The translations under genes and the position numbers were made by a program. From Salmonella enterica subsp. enterica serovar Choleraesuis (GTDB taxonomy: Bacteria > Pseudomonadota > Gammaproteobacteria > Enterobacterales > Enterobacteriaceae): a stretch of 64,000 nt of DNA. Where the stretch lies: NCBI GenBank assembly GCA_022846635.1, contig AP025685.1, forward strand, positions 1,178,001 through 1,242,000, in the 5' to 3' direction. The notes under the pieces were generated by a model that ran no database searches, had not been told where the DNA came from, and saw nothing but the letters and a program-made list of their open reading frames with translations. Each line of letters opens with the position of its first letter. The stretch's first letter is position 1. Of the stretch, positions 38,077-48,249 are shown piece after piece.

Positions 38077-39213
38077 GTGAAAATTCTCGTTGATGAAAAT
38101 ATGCCGTACGCCCGCGAACTGTTCAGCCGCCTGGGTGAGGTGACTGCGGTTCCTGGACGGCCGATTCCCCTTAATGAGCTGAACGATGCCGATGCGCTGA
38201 TGGTTCGCTCGGTCACTAAAGTCAATCAGGAACTGCTTGCCGGCACGCCGGTACGCTTTGTTGGTACCGCAACGGCGGGAACCGACCACGTGGATGAAAA
38301 GGCTCTGGCCGCTGCTAACATCGGCTTTTCTGCCGCACCCGGCTGCAATGCGATTGCGGTTGTGGAATACGTTTTCTCCTCGTTGCTGCTGCTGGCTGAG
38401 CGCGACGGCTTTGCGTTAAGCGACCGCTGCGTGGGTATTGTTGGGGTGGGCAATGTGGGTTCTCGCCTGCAGGCCCGCCTTGAAGCTCTGGGTATCCGCA
38501 CTTTACTGTGCGATCCGCCGCGTGCCGATAAAGGCGATGCCGGTGACTGGTGCTCGCTGGAAACTATCGTTGAGCAGGCCGATATCGTGACTTTCCACAC
38601 TCCGCTTTACAAAGAGGGGCAGTATAAAACCCTGCACCTGGCGGATGAGGCACTTATTCGTCGCCTGAAACCCGGCACTATTTTGATTAACGCCTGCCGT
38701 GGCGCGGTAGTTGATAACAGCGCGCTGCTGAAATGCCTGACCGAAGGGCAGGAGCTGTCTACGGTGCTGGATGTCTGGGAAAACGAACCAATGCTCTCTC
38801 AAGAGCTGCTGGCTCAGGTAGATATCGGCACGCCGCATATTGCTGGTTACACCCTGGAAGGCAAAGCCCGCGGCACCACTCAGGTATTTGAGGCATACAG
38901 CCAGTTTATAGGTCAGCCGCAGACGGTGGCGCTTTCTTCGCTGCTGCCTGCTCCGGAGTTTGGCCGCATTACTTTCCACGGTGCGCTGGACCAGGCAACG
39001 TTCAAGCGCCTGTCTCATCTGGTGTATGATGTGCGCCGCGATGATGCGCCGCTGCGTAAAGTTGCGGGGATCCCGGGCGAGTTCGATAAGCTGCGTAAAT
39101 ACTACCAGGAGCGTCGCGAATGGTCGTCGCTGACCGTGGTTTGCGATGATGCCGCCAGCGCCGAACTGTTGACTAAACTCGGATTCAATGCGGTTTTTGA
39201 AGCCAACGCATAA
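38077..39213 (+). CDS. pdxB: PdxB, erythronate-4-phosphate dehydrogenase
   Basis: NAD-dependent dehydrogenase of vitamin B6 synthesis, 378 residues as in E. coli. The dinucleotide fold [14 protein letters not shown] lies at about 115-130, with catalytic segment [10 protein letters not shown] and the His in [11 protein letters not shown]. The GTG at 38077 ([12 protein letters not shown]) gives the family's N-terminus; the frame stays open to 38059. It leads the pdxB-usg-truA-dedA group, as in E. coli. Confidence 0.96.
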   Translation: MKILVDENMPYARELFSRLGEVTAVPGRPIPLNELNDADALMVRSVTKVNQELLAGTPVRFVGTATAGTDHVDEKALAAANIGFSAAPGCNAIAVVEYVFSSLLLLAERDGFALSDRCVGIVGVGNVGSRLQARLEALGIRTLLCDPPRADKGDAGDWCSLETIVEQADIVTFHTPLYKEGQYKTLHLADEALIRRLKPGTILINACRGAVVDNSALLKCLTEGQELSTVLDVWENEPMLSQELLAQVDIGTPHIAGYTLEGKARGTTQVFEAYSQFIGQPQTVALSSLLPAPEFGRITFHGALDQATFKRLSHLVYDVRRDDAPLRKVAGIPGEFDKLRKYYQERREWSSLTVVCDDAASAELLTKLGFNAVFEANA

Positions 39214-39269
39214 CCCTGTTCTGCCTCGGGGCACTGGCCACGGGGCCTTTTTATCTGGAGTACCATCCT

Positions 39270-40283
39270 ATGTCTGAAGGCTGGAGTATTGCTATTTTGG
39301 GCGCAACCGGCGCTGTCGGTGAAGCGCTGCTGGAACTGCTGGAAGAGCGTCAATTCCCGGTTGGCGAACTTGCGCTGCTGGCCCGCAGCGAAAGCGCAGG
39401 TGAGACCCGCCGTTTTAACGGCAAAAGCCTGAAAATTCAGGATGCCAGCGACTTTGACTGGACCCAGGCACAACTGGCCTTTTTTGTGGCCGGCGCTGAA
39501 GCTAGCGCTCGTTATGCCGAAGAAGCCACCAACGCTGGCTGCCTGGTTATCGACAGCAGCGGCCTGTTTGCCCTGGAGCCGGATGTGCCGCTGGTCGTTC
39601 CGGATGTTAATCCGTTCGTGCTGGCCGATTACCGTAACCGTAATCTGGTGGCAACTGCCGACAGCCTTACCAGTCAGCTTCTGGTTGCCCTTAAGCCGCT
39701 GATTGAAGAAGGTGGTTTATCGCGGATTCAGGTGACTAACCTGCTGTCAGTATCTGCCCGCGGAAAGGCAGCGGTCGATGCGCTGGCCGGACAGAGTGCG
39801 CGCCTGCTCAATGGGATGCCGCTGGACGATGCCGACTATTTTGGCCGTCAGCTGGCTTTCAACATGTTGCCACTGCTGCCGGATCAGGCAGGAAGCGTGC
39901 GTGAAGAGCGCCGCCTGGTGGATGAAGTGCGGAAAATTTTGCAGGATGAAGGGCTGTTAATCTCGGTCAGCAGCGTGCAGGCACCGGTGTTCTACGGCCA
40001 CGCGCAGATGGTTGGCTTTGAGGCATTGCGCCCGCTGGCCAGCGAAGAGGCTCGTGACGCATTCGCACGCGGCGAAGACATTGAGCTGTCTGAGGCCAAT
40101 GAATTCCCGACCCAGGTAAGCGATGCTTCGGGCAATGTGGCGCTGTCGGTTGGCTGCGTTCGCAATGATTACGGTATGCCAGAACAGGTTCAGTTCTGGT
40201 CGGTTGCTGACAACGTCCGCTTTGGCGGCGCGCTGATGGCGCTAAAAACCGCCGAGAAGCTGGTTCAGGAGTACATGTACTAA
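39270..40283 (+). CDS. usg: Usg, aspartate-semialdehyde dehydrogenase-like protein
   Basis: A 337-residue relative of aspartate-semialdehyde dehydrogenase with an N-terminal dinucleotide fold ([16 protein letters not shown]). The active-site segment, normally NPNCST in true dehydrogenases, reads TADSLT here, so the catalytic Cys is replaced by Ser. The protein is therefore unlikely to catalyse the family reaction; its function is unknown. The stop shares one base with truA's start. Confidence 0.93.
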   Translation: MSEGWSIAILGATGAVGEALLELLEERQFPVGELALLARSESAGETRRFNGKSLKIQDASDFDWTQAQLAFFVAGAEASARYAEEATNAGCLVIDSSGLFALEPDVPLVVPDVNPFVLADYRNRNLVATADSLTSQLLVALKPLIEEGGLSRIQVTNLLSVSARGKAAVDALAGQSARLLNGMPLDDADYFGRQLAFNMLPLLPDQAGSVREERRLVDEVRKILQDEGLLISVSSVQAPVFYGHAQMVGFEALRPLASEEARDAFARGEDIELSEANEFPTQVSDASGNVALSVGCVRNDYGMPEQVQFWSVADNVRFGGALMALKTAEKLVQEYMY

Positions 40284-41098
40284 TGAGCGATGTCACCGGG
40301 GATACGCCGCTTTACCGTATCGCTCTGGGTATTGAATATGATGGCAGCCGTTATTACGGCTGGCAGCGCCAGCAAGAGGTGCGTAGCGTTCAGGAGAAGC
40401 TGGAAAAGGCGCTAACGCAGGTAGCCAATGAACCTATAAATGTATTCTGTGCCGGTCGTACCGATGCAGGCGTGCATGCTACCGGTCAGGTGGTGCATTT
40501 TGAAACCCGCTCCCTGCGTAAGGACGCGGCCTGGACGCTGGGTATTAATGCGAATTTACCTAAGGATATCGCGGTGCGCTGGGTGCACAGCGTGCCGGAA
40601 TCTTTTCATGCCCGATTTAGCGCTACGGCGCGCCGCTATCGTTACATCATCTACAATGAGCGTTTGCGCCCGGCGGTGATGGGGCAGGGAGTGACGCATT
40701 TTCATCTGCCGCTTGACGCTGCGCTGATGCATGAGGCGGCTCAGTGTCTGCTGGGCGAGAACGACTTTACCTCGTTTCGCGCCGTGCAGTGCCAGTCGCG
40801 CACCCCGTGGCGCAATGTGATGCATGTTCATGTTAACCGCTATGGCAGCTATGTCGTGGTGGATATCAAAGCCAATGCATTTGTACACCATATGGTGCGC
40901 AATATTGTTGGCAGCCTGCTGGAAGTAGGTTGTGGCAACAAGCCGGTGGGCTGGATGGCTGAACTGCTGGCCGAGAAGGACAGGACTTTAGCCGCCGCGA
41001 CTGCGCGCGCGGAAGGTCTGTATTTGGTTGCTGTGGATTACCCGCAAGAATTTGCTATTCCGCGCCCGCATATGGGGCCACTTTTTTTAGCTGACTAA
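40283..41098 (+). CDS. truA: TruA, tRNA pseudouridine(38-40) synthase
   Basis: A 271-residue pseudouridine synthase acting at positions 38-40 of tRNA anticodon arms. The catalytic Asp61 lies in [11 protein letters not shown], with RRYRYIIYN and [12 protein letters not shown] in the core. It overlaps usg by one base and is followed after 20 bases by dedA. Confidence 0.97.
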   Translation: MSDVTGDTPLYRIALGIEYDGSRYYGWQRQQEVRSVQEKLEKALTQVANEPINVFCAGRTDAGVHATGQVVHFETRSLRKDAAWTLGINANLPKDIAVRWVHSVPESFHARFSATARRYRYIIYNERLRPAVMGQGVTHFHLPLDAALMHEAAQCLLGENDFTSFRAVQCQSRTPWRNVMHVHVNRYGSYVVVDIKANAFVHHMVRNIVGSLLEVGCGNKPVGWMAELLAEKDRTLAAATARAEGLYLVAVDYPQEFAIPRPHMGPLFLAD

Positions 41099-41118
41099 CG
41101 CTATTTATGGAGCTTGCC

Positions 41119-41778
41119 ATGGATTTTATCCATTTTATTATCGATTTCATTTTGCATATTGATGTACATCTGGCTGAGCTGGTTGCCCAGTATGGGGTGT
41201 GGGTATATGGCATATTGTTCCTGATACTGTTTTGCGAAACCGGTCTGGTGGTGACGCCGTTCCTGCCAGGTGATTCACTGCTATTTGTGGCGGGCGCTAT
41301 CTCCGCGTTGCCGACTAACGACCTCGATGTACACACCATGGTCTTGCTGATGGTTATCGCCGCCATTCTGGGCGATGCGGTGAATTACACTATCGGTCGT
41401 CTGTTCGGTGAAAAGCTATTCAGCAATCCTAACTCAAAAATATTTCGCAAAAGCTATCTCGATAAAACCCATGGTTTTTATGCCCGTCACGGCGGTAAAA
41501 CGATTATTCTGGCGCGATTTGTGCCGATCGTCCGAACTTTCGCCCCTTTTGTGGCGGGAATGGGCCATATGTCCTATCGTCATTTTGCGGCCTATAACGT
41601 GATTGGCGCGCTGCTGTGGGTTCTGCTGTTTACCTACGCGGGCTACATTTTCGGCGATTTGCCGGTGGTGCAGGAGAATCTCAAGCTGCTGATCGTGGCG
41701 ATTATTCTGGTGTCGATACTGCCGGGCGTTATCGAGATAATTCGTCACCGTCGTGCCGCCAGCCGCTCTGTGAAGTAG
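41119..41778 (+). CDS. dedA: DedA-family membrane protein
   Basis: Inner-membrane protein of 219 residues (E. coli length) in the DedA/SNARE-associated superfamily, several of whose members flip undecaprenyl phosphate or other lipids. It shows the conserved [17 protein letters not shown] with its acidic and proline residues, and [14 protein letters not shown] segment [16 protein letters not shown]. Start MDFIHF at 41119 with GGAG upstream. Several transmembrane segments. The exact lipid is not established. Confidence 0.94.
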   Translation: MDFIHFIIDFILHIDVHLAELVAQYGVWVYGILFLILFCETGLVVTPFLPGDSLLFVAGAISALPTNDLDVHTMVLLMVIAAILGDAVNYTIGRLFGEKLFSNPNSKIFRKSYLDKTHGFYARHGGKTIILARFVPIVRTFAPFVAGMGHMSYRHFAAYNVIGALLWVLLFTYAGYIFGDLPVVQENLKLLIVAIILVSILPGVIEIIRHRRAASRSVK

Positions 41779-42051
41779 ACGGCTGCCGCGGTTCGACCAC
41801 TTTTTTATCCAAACTCGGCGCTTGTTATGTTTTAATGGGCGTCATTTGTACTCTGGGACGTCGGTTTTTCGCCCGCAGGGCAAGCCAAAAAGCTATGATA
41901 ATTAGCCAGTTACAGTGTCATAGAGGCGTAACGCGGCGCAATTGTGCGTCGCACGCAGAGTGAAAAGGTTATGGTCTGATGGGGGCAAAGCTGGCATTAT
42001 GCGCTCCACAGAAAAACTGGCATCGACCAGGTTCAGGCAGAAAGGTCATCA
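41779..42051. other. accD upstream region
   Basis: A 273-base gap with no supported gene. A -10-like TATGAT (41894-41899) could belong to an accD promoter; no good -35 is visible. A small dyad GTGCG-t-CGCAC is near 41945. Confidence 0.35.
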
Positions 42052-42984
42052 ATGAGCTGGATTGAACGAATTCTAAATAAGAGCAACATTACACCCACCC
42101 GTAAAGCTAGCATCCCTGAAGGGGTCTGGACCAAGTGCGATAGCTGTGGGCAGGTACTCTACCGGGCAGAATTAGAGCGTAATCTCAACGTCTGTCCGAA
42201 GTGCGATCACCATATGCGTATGTCGGCGCGCGATCGCCTGCATTCACTGCTGGATGAAGGTACTCTGGTTGAGCTGGGTTCCGAGCTTGAGCCAAAAGAT
42301 GTGCTCAAGTTTAAAGATTCCAAGAAATACAAAGATCGTCTGGCCACCGCGCAAAAAGAAACCGGTGAGAAAGACGCTCTGGTTGTGCTGAAAGGCACCC
42401 TGCACGGTATGCCGGTCGTTGCCGCAGCCTTTGAATTTGCCTTCATGGGCGGTTCAATGGGTTCTGTTGTCGGCGCGCGCTTTGTGCGCGGCGTTGAGCA
42501 GGCGCTGGAAAACGGCTGCCCGTTCATCTGTTTCTCCGCTTCCGGCGGTGCGCGTATGCAAGAAGCGCTGATGTCGCTGATGCAAATGGCGAAAACCAGC
42601 GCTGCGCTGGCTAAGATGCAGGAACGCGGTCTGCCGTATATTTCGGTACTGACTGACCCAACTATGGGCGGTGTTTCCGCGAGCTTCGCTATGCTTGGCG
42701 ATCTGAATATTGCTGAGCCTAAAGCGCTGATCGGCTTTGCAGGCCCGCGCGTTATTGAGCAGACGGTGCGTGAGAAACTGCCAGCAGGTTTCCAGCGCAG
42801 TGAGTTTCTGATTGAAAAAGGCGCTATCGACATGATCGTGCGCCGTCCGGAAATGCGCTTTAAGCTGGCCAGCATTCTGGCCCGGTTGACCAATCAACCG
42901 ACGCCTAATCCGGATTCGGCCCAGGGCCCCGTTGTGGTAGAACCGGAAACCCCGGATCAGCCGCAGCAAGGCCAGCAGGCCTAA
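42052..42984 (+). CDS. accD: AccD, acetyl-CoA carboxylase carboxyltransferase beta subunit
   Basis: Beta subunit of the carboxyltransferase that makes malonyl-CoA, 310 residues. The N-terminal zinc ribbon has Cys29, Cys32, Cys48 and Cys51. The crotonase-like core contains [14 protein letters not shown] and the oxyanion segment [10 protein letters not shown]. The C-terminal Pro/Gln tail is slightly longer than in E. coli. It is followed by a strong hairpin before folC. Confidence 0.97.
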   Translation: MSWIERILNKSNITPTRKASIPEGVWTKCDSCGQVLYRAELERNLNVCPKCDHHMRMSARDRLHSLLDEGTLVELGSELEPKDVLKFKDSKKYKDRLATAQKETGEKDALVVLKGTLHGMPVVAAAFEFAFMGGSMGSVVGARFVRGVEQALENGCPFICFSASGGARMQEALMSLMQMAKTSAALAKMQERGLPYISVLTDPTMGGVSASFAMLGDLNIAEPKALIGFAGPRVIEQTVREKLPAGFQRSEFLIEKGAIDMIVRRPEMRFKLASILARLTNQPTPNPDSAQGPVVVEPETPDQPQQGQQA

Positions 42985-42991
42985 TCGAACA

Positions 42992-43020
42992 CCTGGGGCT
43001 GCGTTTAACGCGGCCCCAGG
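42992..43020 (+). terminator. Long hairpin between accD and folC
   Basis: A 29-base near-perfect stem-loop: CCTGGGGCTGCGTT pairs with AACGCGGCCCCAGG around one base, with one G-U pair. The tail CATTTCT is a poor T-run. It may attenuate or process the accD-folC transcript. Confidence 0.6.
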
Positions 43021-43051
43021 CATTTCTGAACCGCCATCTGGAACGGGTATC

Positions 43052-44314
43052 ATGGAACATTCTACTCCGCATGCCACGTCGCCTCTGGCCACGTGGCTTT
43101 CTTATCTGGAACATTTGCACAGCAAAACCATTGATCTCGGTCTGACTCGCGTGCGGGCGGTTGCCGATACGCTGGGCTTACTGAAGCCAGCGGGTTTTGT
43201 GTTCACCGTGGCGGGTACTAACGGTAAAGGTACCACCTGCCGTACGCTGGAAAGCGTTTTGATGGCGGCGGGTTTCCGGGTCGGCGTTTATAGTTCGCCT
43301 CATCTGGTGCGTTACACCGAACGGGTAAGGGTTCAGGGTCAGGAGCTGCCCGAATCGCTGCATACCGCCTCGTTTGCCGCCATTGAAGAGGGGCGAGGGC
43401 CTACTTCACTTACCTATTTTGAATACGGCACGCTCTCGGCGCTGTGGCTTTTCCAGCAGGCTAAAGTTGATGTTGCCATTCTCGAGGTCGGGCTGGGTGG
43501 TCGTTTAGATGCCACTAATATTGTCGATGCTGATGTCAGCGTTATCACCAGCATCGCATTAGATCATATCGACTGGCTGGGGCCGGATCGCGAAAGCATT
43601 GGCCGTGAAAAGGCCGGGATTTTACGCGCCGGGCGGCCCGCGGTCGTGGGCGAGCCGGATATGCCGCGCAGCATCGCCGAAGTCGCACAGGCTGAAGGTG
43701 CTCACCTGTTAGCGCGTGATGTTGCCTGGAGTTATCGCGTCGATGAAGATAGCTGGTCATTTAGCGATGGCGACGGCTCTCTGAGCGGACTACCGCTGCC
43801 AAAAGTACCGCAGCCTAATGCCGCAACCGCGGTCGCGGCACTGCGGGCCAGCGGGCTTACTATTAGCGACCAGGCATTGCGCCAGGGGCTGAGCGAAGCG
43901 ATGCTGCCGGGACGGTTTCAGGTAATTAGTGAGTCTCCTCGGGTCATCCTGGATGTGGCGCATAATCCTCATGCGGCACAGTATCTGGCCGGTCAGCTGA
44001 CCAAAAATCAGCGTGAGGGACGGCTGCTGGCGGTGGTCGGAATGCTGCACGATAAAGATATTCCGGGAACGCTGGAGCACCTGGTGCCTCTGGTGGATAG
44101 CTGGTATTGTGCCTCGCTGGAAGGCCCGCGCGGCGCGACGGCGCAGCAGTTGCAGGAACATATTCCTCAGGCTGAGGCTTTTCTGACGGTAGCCGAAGCG
44201 TGGCGAGCGGCAATGCAACAGGCTCGTCCGGAAGATACGGTGCTGGTATGCGGCTCGTTCCATACGGTCGCACACGTAATGGAAGTACTGGAGGCGAAAA
44301 CAGGTGGCGAGTAA
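43052..44314 (+). CDS. folC: FolC, dihydrofolate/folylpolyglutamate synthase
   Basis: A 420-residue ATP-dependent ligase that adds glutamate to dihydropteroate and to folates. P-loop TNGKGTTC at about 55-62, substrate loop SSPHLVRYTERV, and the Mur-ligase style LEVGLGGRLDATN. The C-terminal domain contains DVAHNPHAA. Its 3' end overlaps the dedD GTG start by 11 bases. Confidence 0.97.
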   Translation: MEHSTPHATSPLATWLSYLEHLHSKTIDLGLTRVRAVADTLGLLKPAGFVFTVAGTNGKGTTCRTLESVLMAAGFRVGVYSSPHLVRYTERVRVQGQELPESLHTASFAAIEEGRGPTSLTYFEYGTLSALWLFQQAKVDVAILEVGLGGRLDATNIVDADVSVITSIALDHIDWLGPDRESIGREKAGILRAGRPAVVGEPDMPRSIAEVAQAEGAHLLARDVAWSYRVDEDSWSFSDGDGSLSGLPLPKVPQPNAATAVAALRASGLTISDQALRQGLSEAMLPGRFQVISESPRVILDVAHNPHAAQYLAGQLTKNQREGRLLAVVGMLHDKDIPGTLEHLVPLVDSWYCASLEGPRGATAQQLQEHIPQAEAFLTVAEAWRAAMQQARPEDTVLVCGSFHTVAHVMEVLEAKTGGE

Positions 44315-45032
44315 ATTTCAAAATCGTCTGGTCGGCACCATCGTTTTGGTAGCCCTGGGCGTTATCGTACTGCCAGCGCTGCTGGATGGGCAGAAAAAGC
44401 ACTATCAGGATGAGTTTGCCGCTATTCCGTTAGTACCAAAGCCGGGAGATAATGACGAACCGGATATGATCCCGGCCACTCAGGCTCTGCCTGCACAGCC
44501 TCCCGCCGGTGCGGCGGAAGAGGTAAGAGCCAGCTCGGCTGCTCCGGCTATTGATTCGGCGACGCTGCCGGGCGATGGCAGCGCGGGTCTGGATGCATTA
44601 CCGCCGGGCACACGCCAGGGGGTTAATGATAAGCCTAAGCCTCGGACGCAGACGCTAGAATCGCAGATTGCTAAACGCGTTGAGCAATCGGCACCTGAGC
44701 AGTATGCTCCGACCGAGACAAAACCTGCGCTAGCGCCGGAAAGCAAACCTGCCGCGCAGAATAAACCGGCTCAGGAGAGCGCGCCTGCAGGCAAGGCCTG
44801 GGTTGTGCAGCTTGGTGCATTGAAAAATGCGGATAAGGTTAATGAGATAGTCGGTAAACTGCGTTCAGCGGGTTATCGTGCTTACACTTCGCCATCGACG
44901 CCGGTACAGGGCAAAATCACCCGTATTCTGGTCGGCCCGGACGCTTCGAAAGATAAGCTGAAAGGCTCTCTGGGCGAGCTGAAGCAGATATCCGGACTCA
45001 GTGGCGTAGTGATGGGATACAGCGCCAACTAA
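44304..45032 (+). CDS. dedD: DedD, SPOR-domain septal protein
   Basis: Inner-membrane cell-division protein of 242 residues. It has one N-terminal membrane helix (about 9-27), a long Pro/Ala/Lys-rich periplasmic linker, and a C-terminal SPOR domain (about 160-240, WVVQLGALKNADKV to VVMGYSAN) that binds denuded septal glycans. It starts with GTG inside the folC end. A terminator follows. Confidence 0.96.
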   Translation: MASKFQNRLVGTIVLVALGVIVLPALLDGQKKHYQDEFAAIPLVPKPGDNDEPDMIPATQALPAQPPAGAAEEVRASSAAPAIDSATLPGDGSAGLDALPPGTRQGVNDKPKPRTQTLESQIAKRVEQSAPEQYAPTETKPALAPESKPAAQNKPAQESAPAGKAWVVQLGALKNADKVNEIVGKLRSAGYRAYTSPSTPVQGKITRILVGPDASKDKLKGSLGELKQISGLSGVVMGYSAN

Positions 45033-45068
45033 GCGGTCGATTAACCGCCTGTTACAAGCAAAGTTATG

Positions 45069-45102
45069 ATGGCGTTGGATAAATTTTCAACGCCATTTTT
45101 TA
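45069..45102 (+). terminator. dedD terminator
   Basis: ATGGCGTTG-gataaatttt-CAACGCCAT followed by TTTTTATT, 36 bases after the dedD stop. Confidence 0.9.
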
Positions 45103-45126
45103 TTGGAGCCGGGATGGGAAATCCCT

Positions 45127-45142
45127 ACGCAAACGTTTTCTT
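45127..45142 (+). promoter_or_regulatory. PurR operator of cvpA-purF
   Basis: ACGCAAACGTTTTCTT matches the PurR box that controls cvpA-purF in E. coli. It lies 56 bases before the cvpA start, beside AT-rich promoter-like sequence (TTTTTCTGTTAGAAT). Confidence 0.9.
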
Positions 45143-45197
45143 TTTCTGTTAGAATGCGCCCCGAACCGGATGTCAGGGCGTAATATGCGAGACTCAC

Positions 45198-45704
45198 ATG
45201 GTCTGGATTGATTACGCCATTATTGCAGTGATTGGATTTTCTTGCCTTGTAAGCCTGATTCGCGGCTTCGTGCGCGAGGCGCTCTCCCTGGTAACCTGGG
45301 GCTGCGCTTTCTTTGTCGCCAGTCACTACTACACTTATCTGTCACCCTGGTTCACTGGCTTTGAAGATGAGCTGGTACGCAACGGGATAGCAATTGCAGT
45401 GCTGTTTGTCGTGACGCTAATCGTCGGCGCTATCGTCAATTACGTGATAGGTCAGCTGGTAGAAAGAACCGGGCTGTCGGGTACAGACCGGGTACTGGGC
45501 GTCTGTTTTGGCGCACTGCGCGGCGCGTTGATAGTCGCCGCCATACTGTTCTTTCTCGATACGTTTACCAGTTTGGCGAAAAGTGAGGATTGGCAGCATT
45601 CACAGCTGATTCCTCAATTCAGCTTCATCATCAGATGGTTTTTTGACTATCTGCAAAGCTCTTCAAGTTTCTTGCCCCGGTCGCTGCCAGTGCCTGGGAC
45701 GTAG
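45198..45704 (+). CDS. cvpA: CvpA, inner-membrane protein for colicin V production
   Basis: Inner-membrane protein of 168 residues with four hydrophobic helices. E. coli CvpA is 162 residues; the extra end here reads SLPVPGT. It is needed for colicin V secretion and linked to bile/envelope tolerance, by an unclear mechanism. It is cotranscribed with purF (20-base gap) under the PurR box. Confidence 0.95.
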   Translation: MVWIDYAIIAVIGFSCLVSLIRGFVREALSLVTWGCAFFVASHYYTYLSPWFTGFEDELVRNGIAIAVLFVVTLIVGAIVNYVIGQLVERTGLSGTDRVLGVCFGALRGALIVAAILFFLDTFTSLAKSEDWQHSQLIPQFSFIIRWFFDYLQSSSSFLPRSLPVPGT

Positions 45705-45724
45705 CTTAATGAGGAAGAGACAAC

Positions 45725-47242
45725 ATGTGCGGTATTGTCGGGATCGCCGGTGTTATGCCGGTCAATCAGTCGATTTATGATGCGTTAACGGTGCTTCAGC
45801 ACCGTGGTCAGGATGCCGCCGGCATCATCACCATTGATGCCAATAACTGTTTCCGGCTGCGCAAGGCCAACGGTCTTGTGAGTGATGTCTTTGAAGCCCG
45901 CCATATGCAGCGGTTACAGGGAAACATGGGGATAGGGCACGTGCGCTATCCCACCGCAGGTAGCTCCAGCGCCTCCGAAGCTCAGCCGTTCTATGTAAAC
46001 TCCCCTTACGGTATCAGCCTTGCCCACAACGGCAATCTGACCAATGCCCACGAACTGCGTCGCATGCTGTTTGAAGAAAAGCGGCGTCATATCAATACCA
46101 CCTCTGACTCCGAGGTGCTGTTGAATATTTTTGCCAGTGAGCTGGATAACTTCCGCCACTATCCACTTGAAGCCGACAATATTTTTGCTGCCGTTGCCGC
46201 CACTAACCGGATGATCCGTGGGGCCTATGCGGTGGTTGCCATGATTATCGGCCACGGCATGCTGGCCTTCCGCGATCCTAATGGTATTCGTCCGCTGGTG
46301 CTGGGTAAGCGCGATATCGGCGATGGACGCACTGAATATATGGTGGCCTCAGAAAGCGTGGCGCTTGATACCCTCGGGTTTGATTTCCTGCGCGATGTTG
46401 CTCCCGGTGAGGCCGTTTATATTACTGAGCAGGGGCGTCTGTTCACTCGTCAGTGCGCCGACAATCCGGTCTGCAATCCATGCCTGTTTGAGTATGTTTA
46501 CTTCGCACGTCCAGACTCGTTTATTGATAAAATTTCTGTCTACAGCGCCAGGGTAGGAATGGGGAAAAAGCTGGGCGAGAAAATTGCCCGCGAATGGGAA
46601 GATCTGGATATTGATGTGGTTATCCCGATTCCTGAAACCTCTTGCGATATCGCGCTCGAGATTGCCCGCATTCTTAACAAACCTTATCGCCAGGGCTTTG
46701 TGAAAAACCGCTATGTAGGCCGTACGTTTATCATGCCAGGTCAGCAATTGCGCCGTAAGTCGGTGCGCCGTAAGCTTAATGCTAACCGCGCTGAGTTCCG
46801 TGATAAGAACGTACTGCTGGTGGATGACTCCATTGTTCGCGGGACCACTTCTGAACAGATTATTGAAATGGCGCGCGAAGCGGGGGCTAAAAACGTCTAT
46901 CTGGCGTCAGCGGCTCCAGAGATTCGCTTCCCGAACGTTTACGGGATAGATATGCCAAGTGCCAATGAGCTGATAGCCCATGGCCGCGAAGTGGATGAGA
47001 TCCGCCAGATAATTGGCGCAGACGCGCTGATTTTCCAGGACCTCGACGACCTTATCGAAGCGGTTCGCGCTGAGAATCCGGATATTGAACAGTTCGAGTG
47101 TTCAGTGTTTAACGGCGTTTATGTCACTAAAGACGTGGATCTCGGTTATCTCGATTATCTGGAGTCGCTGCGAAATGACGATGCAAAAGCGCTGCAGCTC
47201 CAGAATGAGGTTGAGAACCTGGAAATGCATAACGAAGGTTAA
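45725..47242 (+). CDS. purF: PurF, amidophosphoribosyltransferase
   Basis: First committed enzyme of purine synthesis, 505 residues. The N-terminal nucleophile Cys2 is exposed after Met removal (MCGIVGIAG); glutaminase residues follow in [11 protein letters not shown]. The PRPP-binding loop [18 protein letters not shown] is near residue 365. PurR-controlled together with cvpA; terminator after the stop. Confidence 0.98.
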   Translation: MCGIVGIAGVMPVNQSIYDALTVLQHRGQDAAGIITIDANNCFRLRKANGLVSDVFEARHMQRLQGNMGIGHVRYPTAGSSSASEAQPFYVNSPYGISLAHNGNLTNAHELRRMLFEEKRRHINTTSDSEVLLNIFASELDNFRHYPLEADNIFAAVAATNRMIRGAYAVVAMIIGHGMLAFRDPNGIRPLVLGKRDIGDGRTEYMVASESVALDTLGFDFLRDVAPGEAVYITEQGRLFTRQCADNPVCNPCLFEYVYFARPDSFIDKISVYSARVGMGKKLGEKIAREWEDLDIDVVIPIPETSCDIALEIARILNKPYRQGFVKNRYVGRTFIMPGQQLRRKSVRRKLNANRAEFRDKNVLLVDDSIVRGTTSEQIIEMAREAGAKNVYLASAAPEIRFPNVYGIDMPSANELIAHGREVDEIRQIIGADALIFQDLDDLIEAVRAENPDIEQFECSVFNGVYVTKDVDLGYLDYLESLRNDDAKALQLQNEVENLEMHNEG

Positions 47243-47250
47243 GCTCAAAT

Positions 47251-47276
47251 GGCCGGATTATTCCGGCCGTTTTTTT
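47251..47276 (+). terminator. purF terminator
   Basis: GGCCGGA-ttat-TCCGGCC followed by GTTTTTTT, 9 bases after the stop. Confidence 0.94.
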
Positions 47277-47360
47277 AGGCATTGATGACATCCTTTGACA
47301 TTGCATCCCGCAGCATAATCCGGCAAAGTTTTGATTTTGAAAGCTCAGGAACCCGAGTCA

Positions 47361-47942
47361 ATGAAACGACTTATTGTCGGCATTTCCGGCGCCAGCGGGG
47401 CGATATATGGCGTCCGCTTACTGCAAGTTCTCCAGCCGCTACCCGATATTGAAACCCATCTGATTATCAGCGGTTCCGCCCGTCAGACATTAGTTCTTGA
47501 AACGGATTACAATCTGCGCGATGTGCAGGCGCTGGCCGATGAGGTTTACGATGCGCGCGATATTGCGGCCAGTATCTCTTCAGGATCGTTTGAGACTCTG
47601 GGTATGGCGATTTTACCTTGCTCAATTAAAACGCTTTCCGGCATTGTTCACAGCTACACTGACGGACTGTTAACCCGCGCCGCCGACGTGGTGCTGAAAG
47701 AGCGTCGCACTTTGGTGCTTGGCGTGCGTGAAACTCCGCTCCATCTTGGCCATCTGCGTTTGATGACCCAGGCGGCTGAAATTGGCGCCGTGATTATGCC
47801 GCCGGTTCCCGCTTTTTATCATCGCCCGGCAACGATTGACGATATTGTTAATCAGACAGTGAACCGGGTTTTAGACCAGTTCGCGATTAGCCTGCCACAG
47901 GATCTGTTCACCCGCTGGCAGGGGCCAAGATCTTCAGAATAA
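47361..47942 (+). CDS. ubiX: UbiX, flavin prenyltransferase
   Basis: A 193-residue enzyme that makes prenylated FMN, the cofactor of the decarboxylase UbiD in ubiquinone synthesis. FMN-binding segment GISGASGAIYGVRLL at the N-terminus; SSGSFETLGMAILPCSIKT and RETPLHLGHLRLM follow. ATG 47361 gives the family N-terminus MKRLIVGISG; an upstream in-frame start at 47331 is rejected. Its neighbours purF and argT are as in E. coli. Confidence 0.96.
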   Translation: MKRLIVGISGASGAIYGVRLLQVLQPLPDIETHLIISGSARQTLVLETDYNLRDVQALADEVYDARDIAASISSGSFETLGMAILPCSIKTLSGIVHSYTDGLLTRAADVVLKERRTLVLGVRETPLHLGHLRLMTQAAEIGAVIMPPVPAFYHRPATIDDIVNQTVNRVLDQFAISLPQDLFTRWQGPRSSE

Positions 47943-48128
47943 CCGGCTGACTCGTATAAGCTGCATCGCCGTGATGCAGCGTAACTCTCATCTTCGTATC
48001 TGCGTCAAAATCTGCGCTTTTTTTCCCCTCTACAGATGTATCTGCTGCACAAAACTGGTATTGTCGGCAAGATGTTAAATTTAAACCTTTAGTTAACATC
48101 GGCCATATTATGAAGTTAATCGCGGGTC

Positions 48129-48146
48129 TGGCACGCCTTGTGCTTG
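48129..48146 (+). promoter_or_regulatory. Sigma-54-type promoter of argT
   Basis: TGGCACG with GG at 48130-48131 is followed after exactly ten bases by GC at 48142-48143 (TGCTT). This is the -24/-12 spacing of sigma-54 promoters. Nitrogen control of argT is established in Salmonella and E. coli. Confidence 0.75.
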
Positions 48147-48205
48147 ATATCAGCGCCTGACTTTAACTTACCCAGGAGAGCCGGTCAGAGTTTCCGGGTA
48201 GGGCA

Positions 48206-48230
48206 ATAACAACAACACACGACAACATCA
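48206..48230 (+). promoter_or_regulatory. C/A-rich leader, possible GcvB target
   Basis: The argT leader contains a run almost entirely of C and A (AATAACAACAACACACGACA) about 20-45 bases before the ATG. GcvB small RNA represses argT in Salmonella through such a C/A-rich element. GcvB itself is not in the window, so the pairing is inference. Confidence 0.55.
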
Positions 48231-48249
48231 CGTATCAGTTGAGGGTTCT

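Larger units (their letters stand above)
47943..48249. other. ubiX-argT intergenic control region
   Basis: A 307-base gap without a gene. It holds a sigma-54-like promoter (48129-48146) and a C/A-rich leader (48206-48230). A weak NtrC-like half site (TGCAC followed by TGGT) lies near 48054-48070. Confidence 0.5.
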
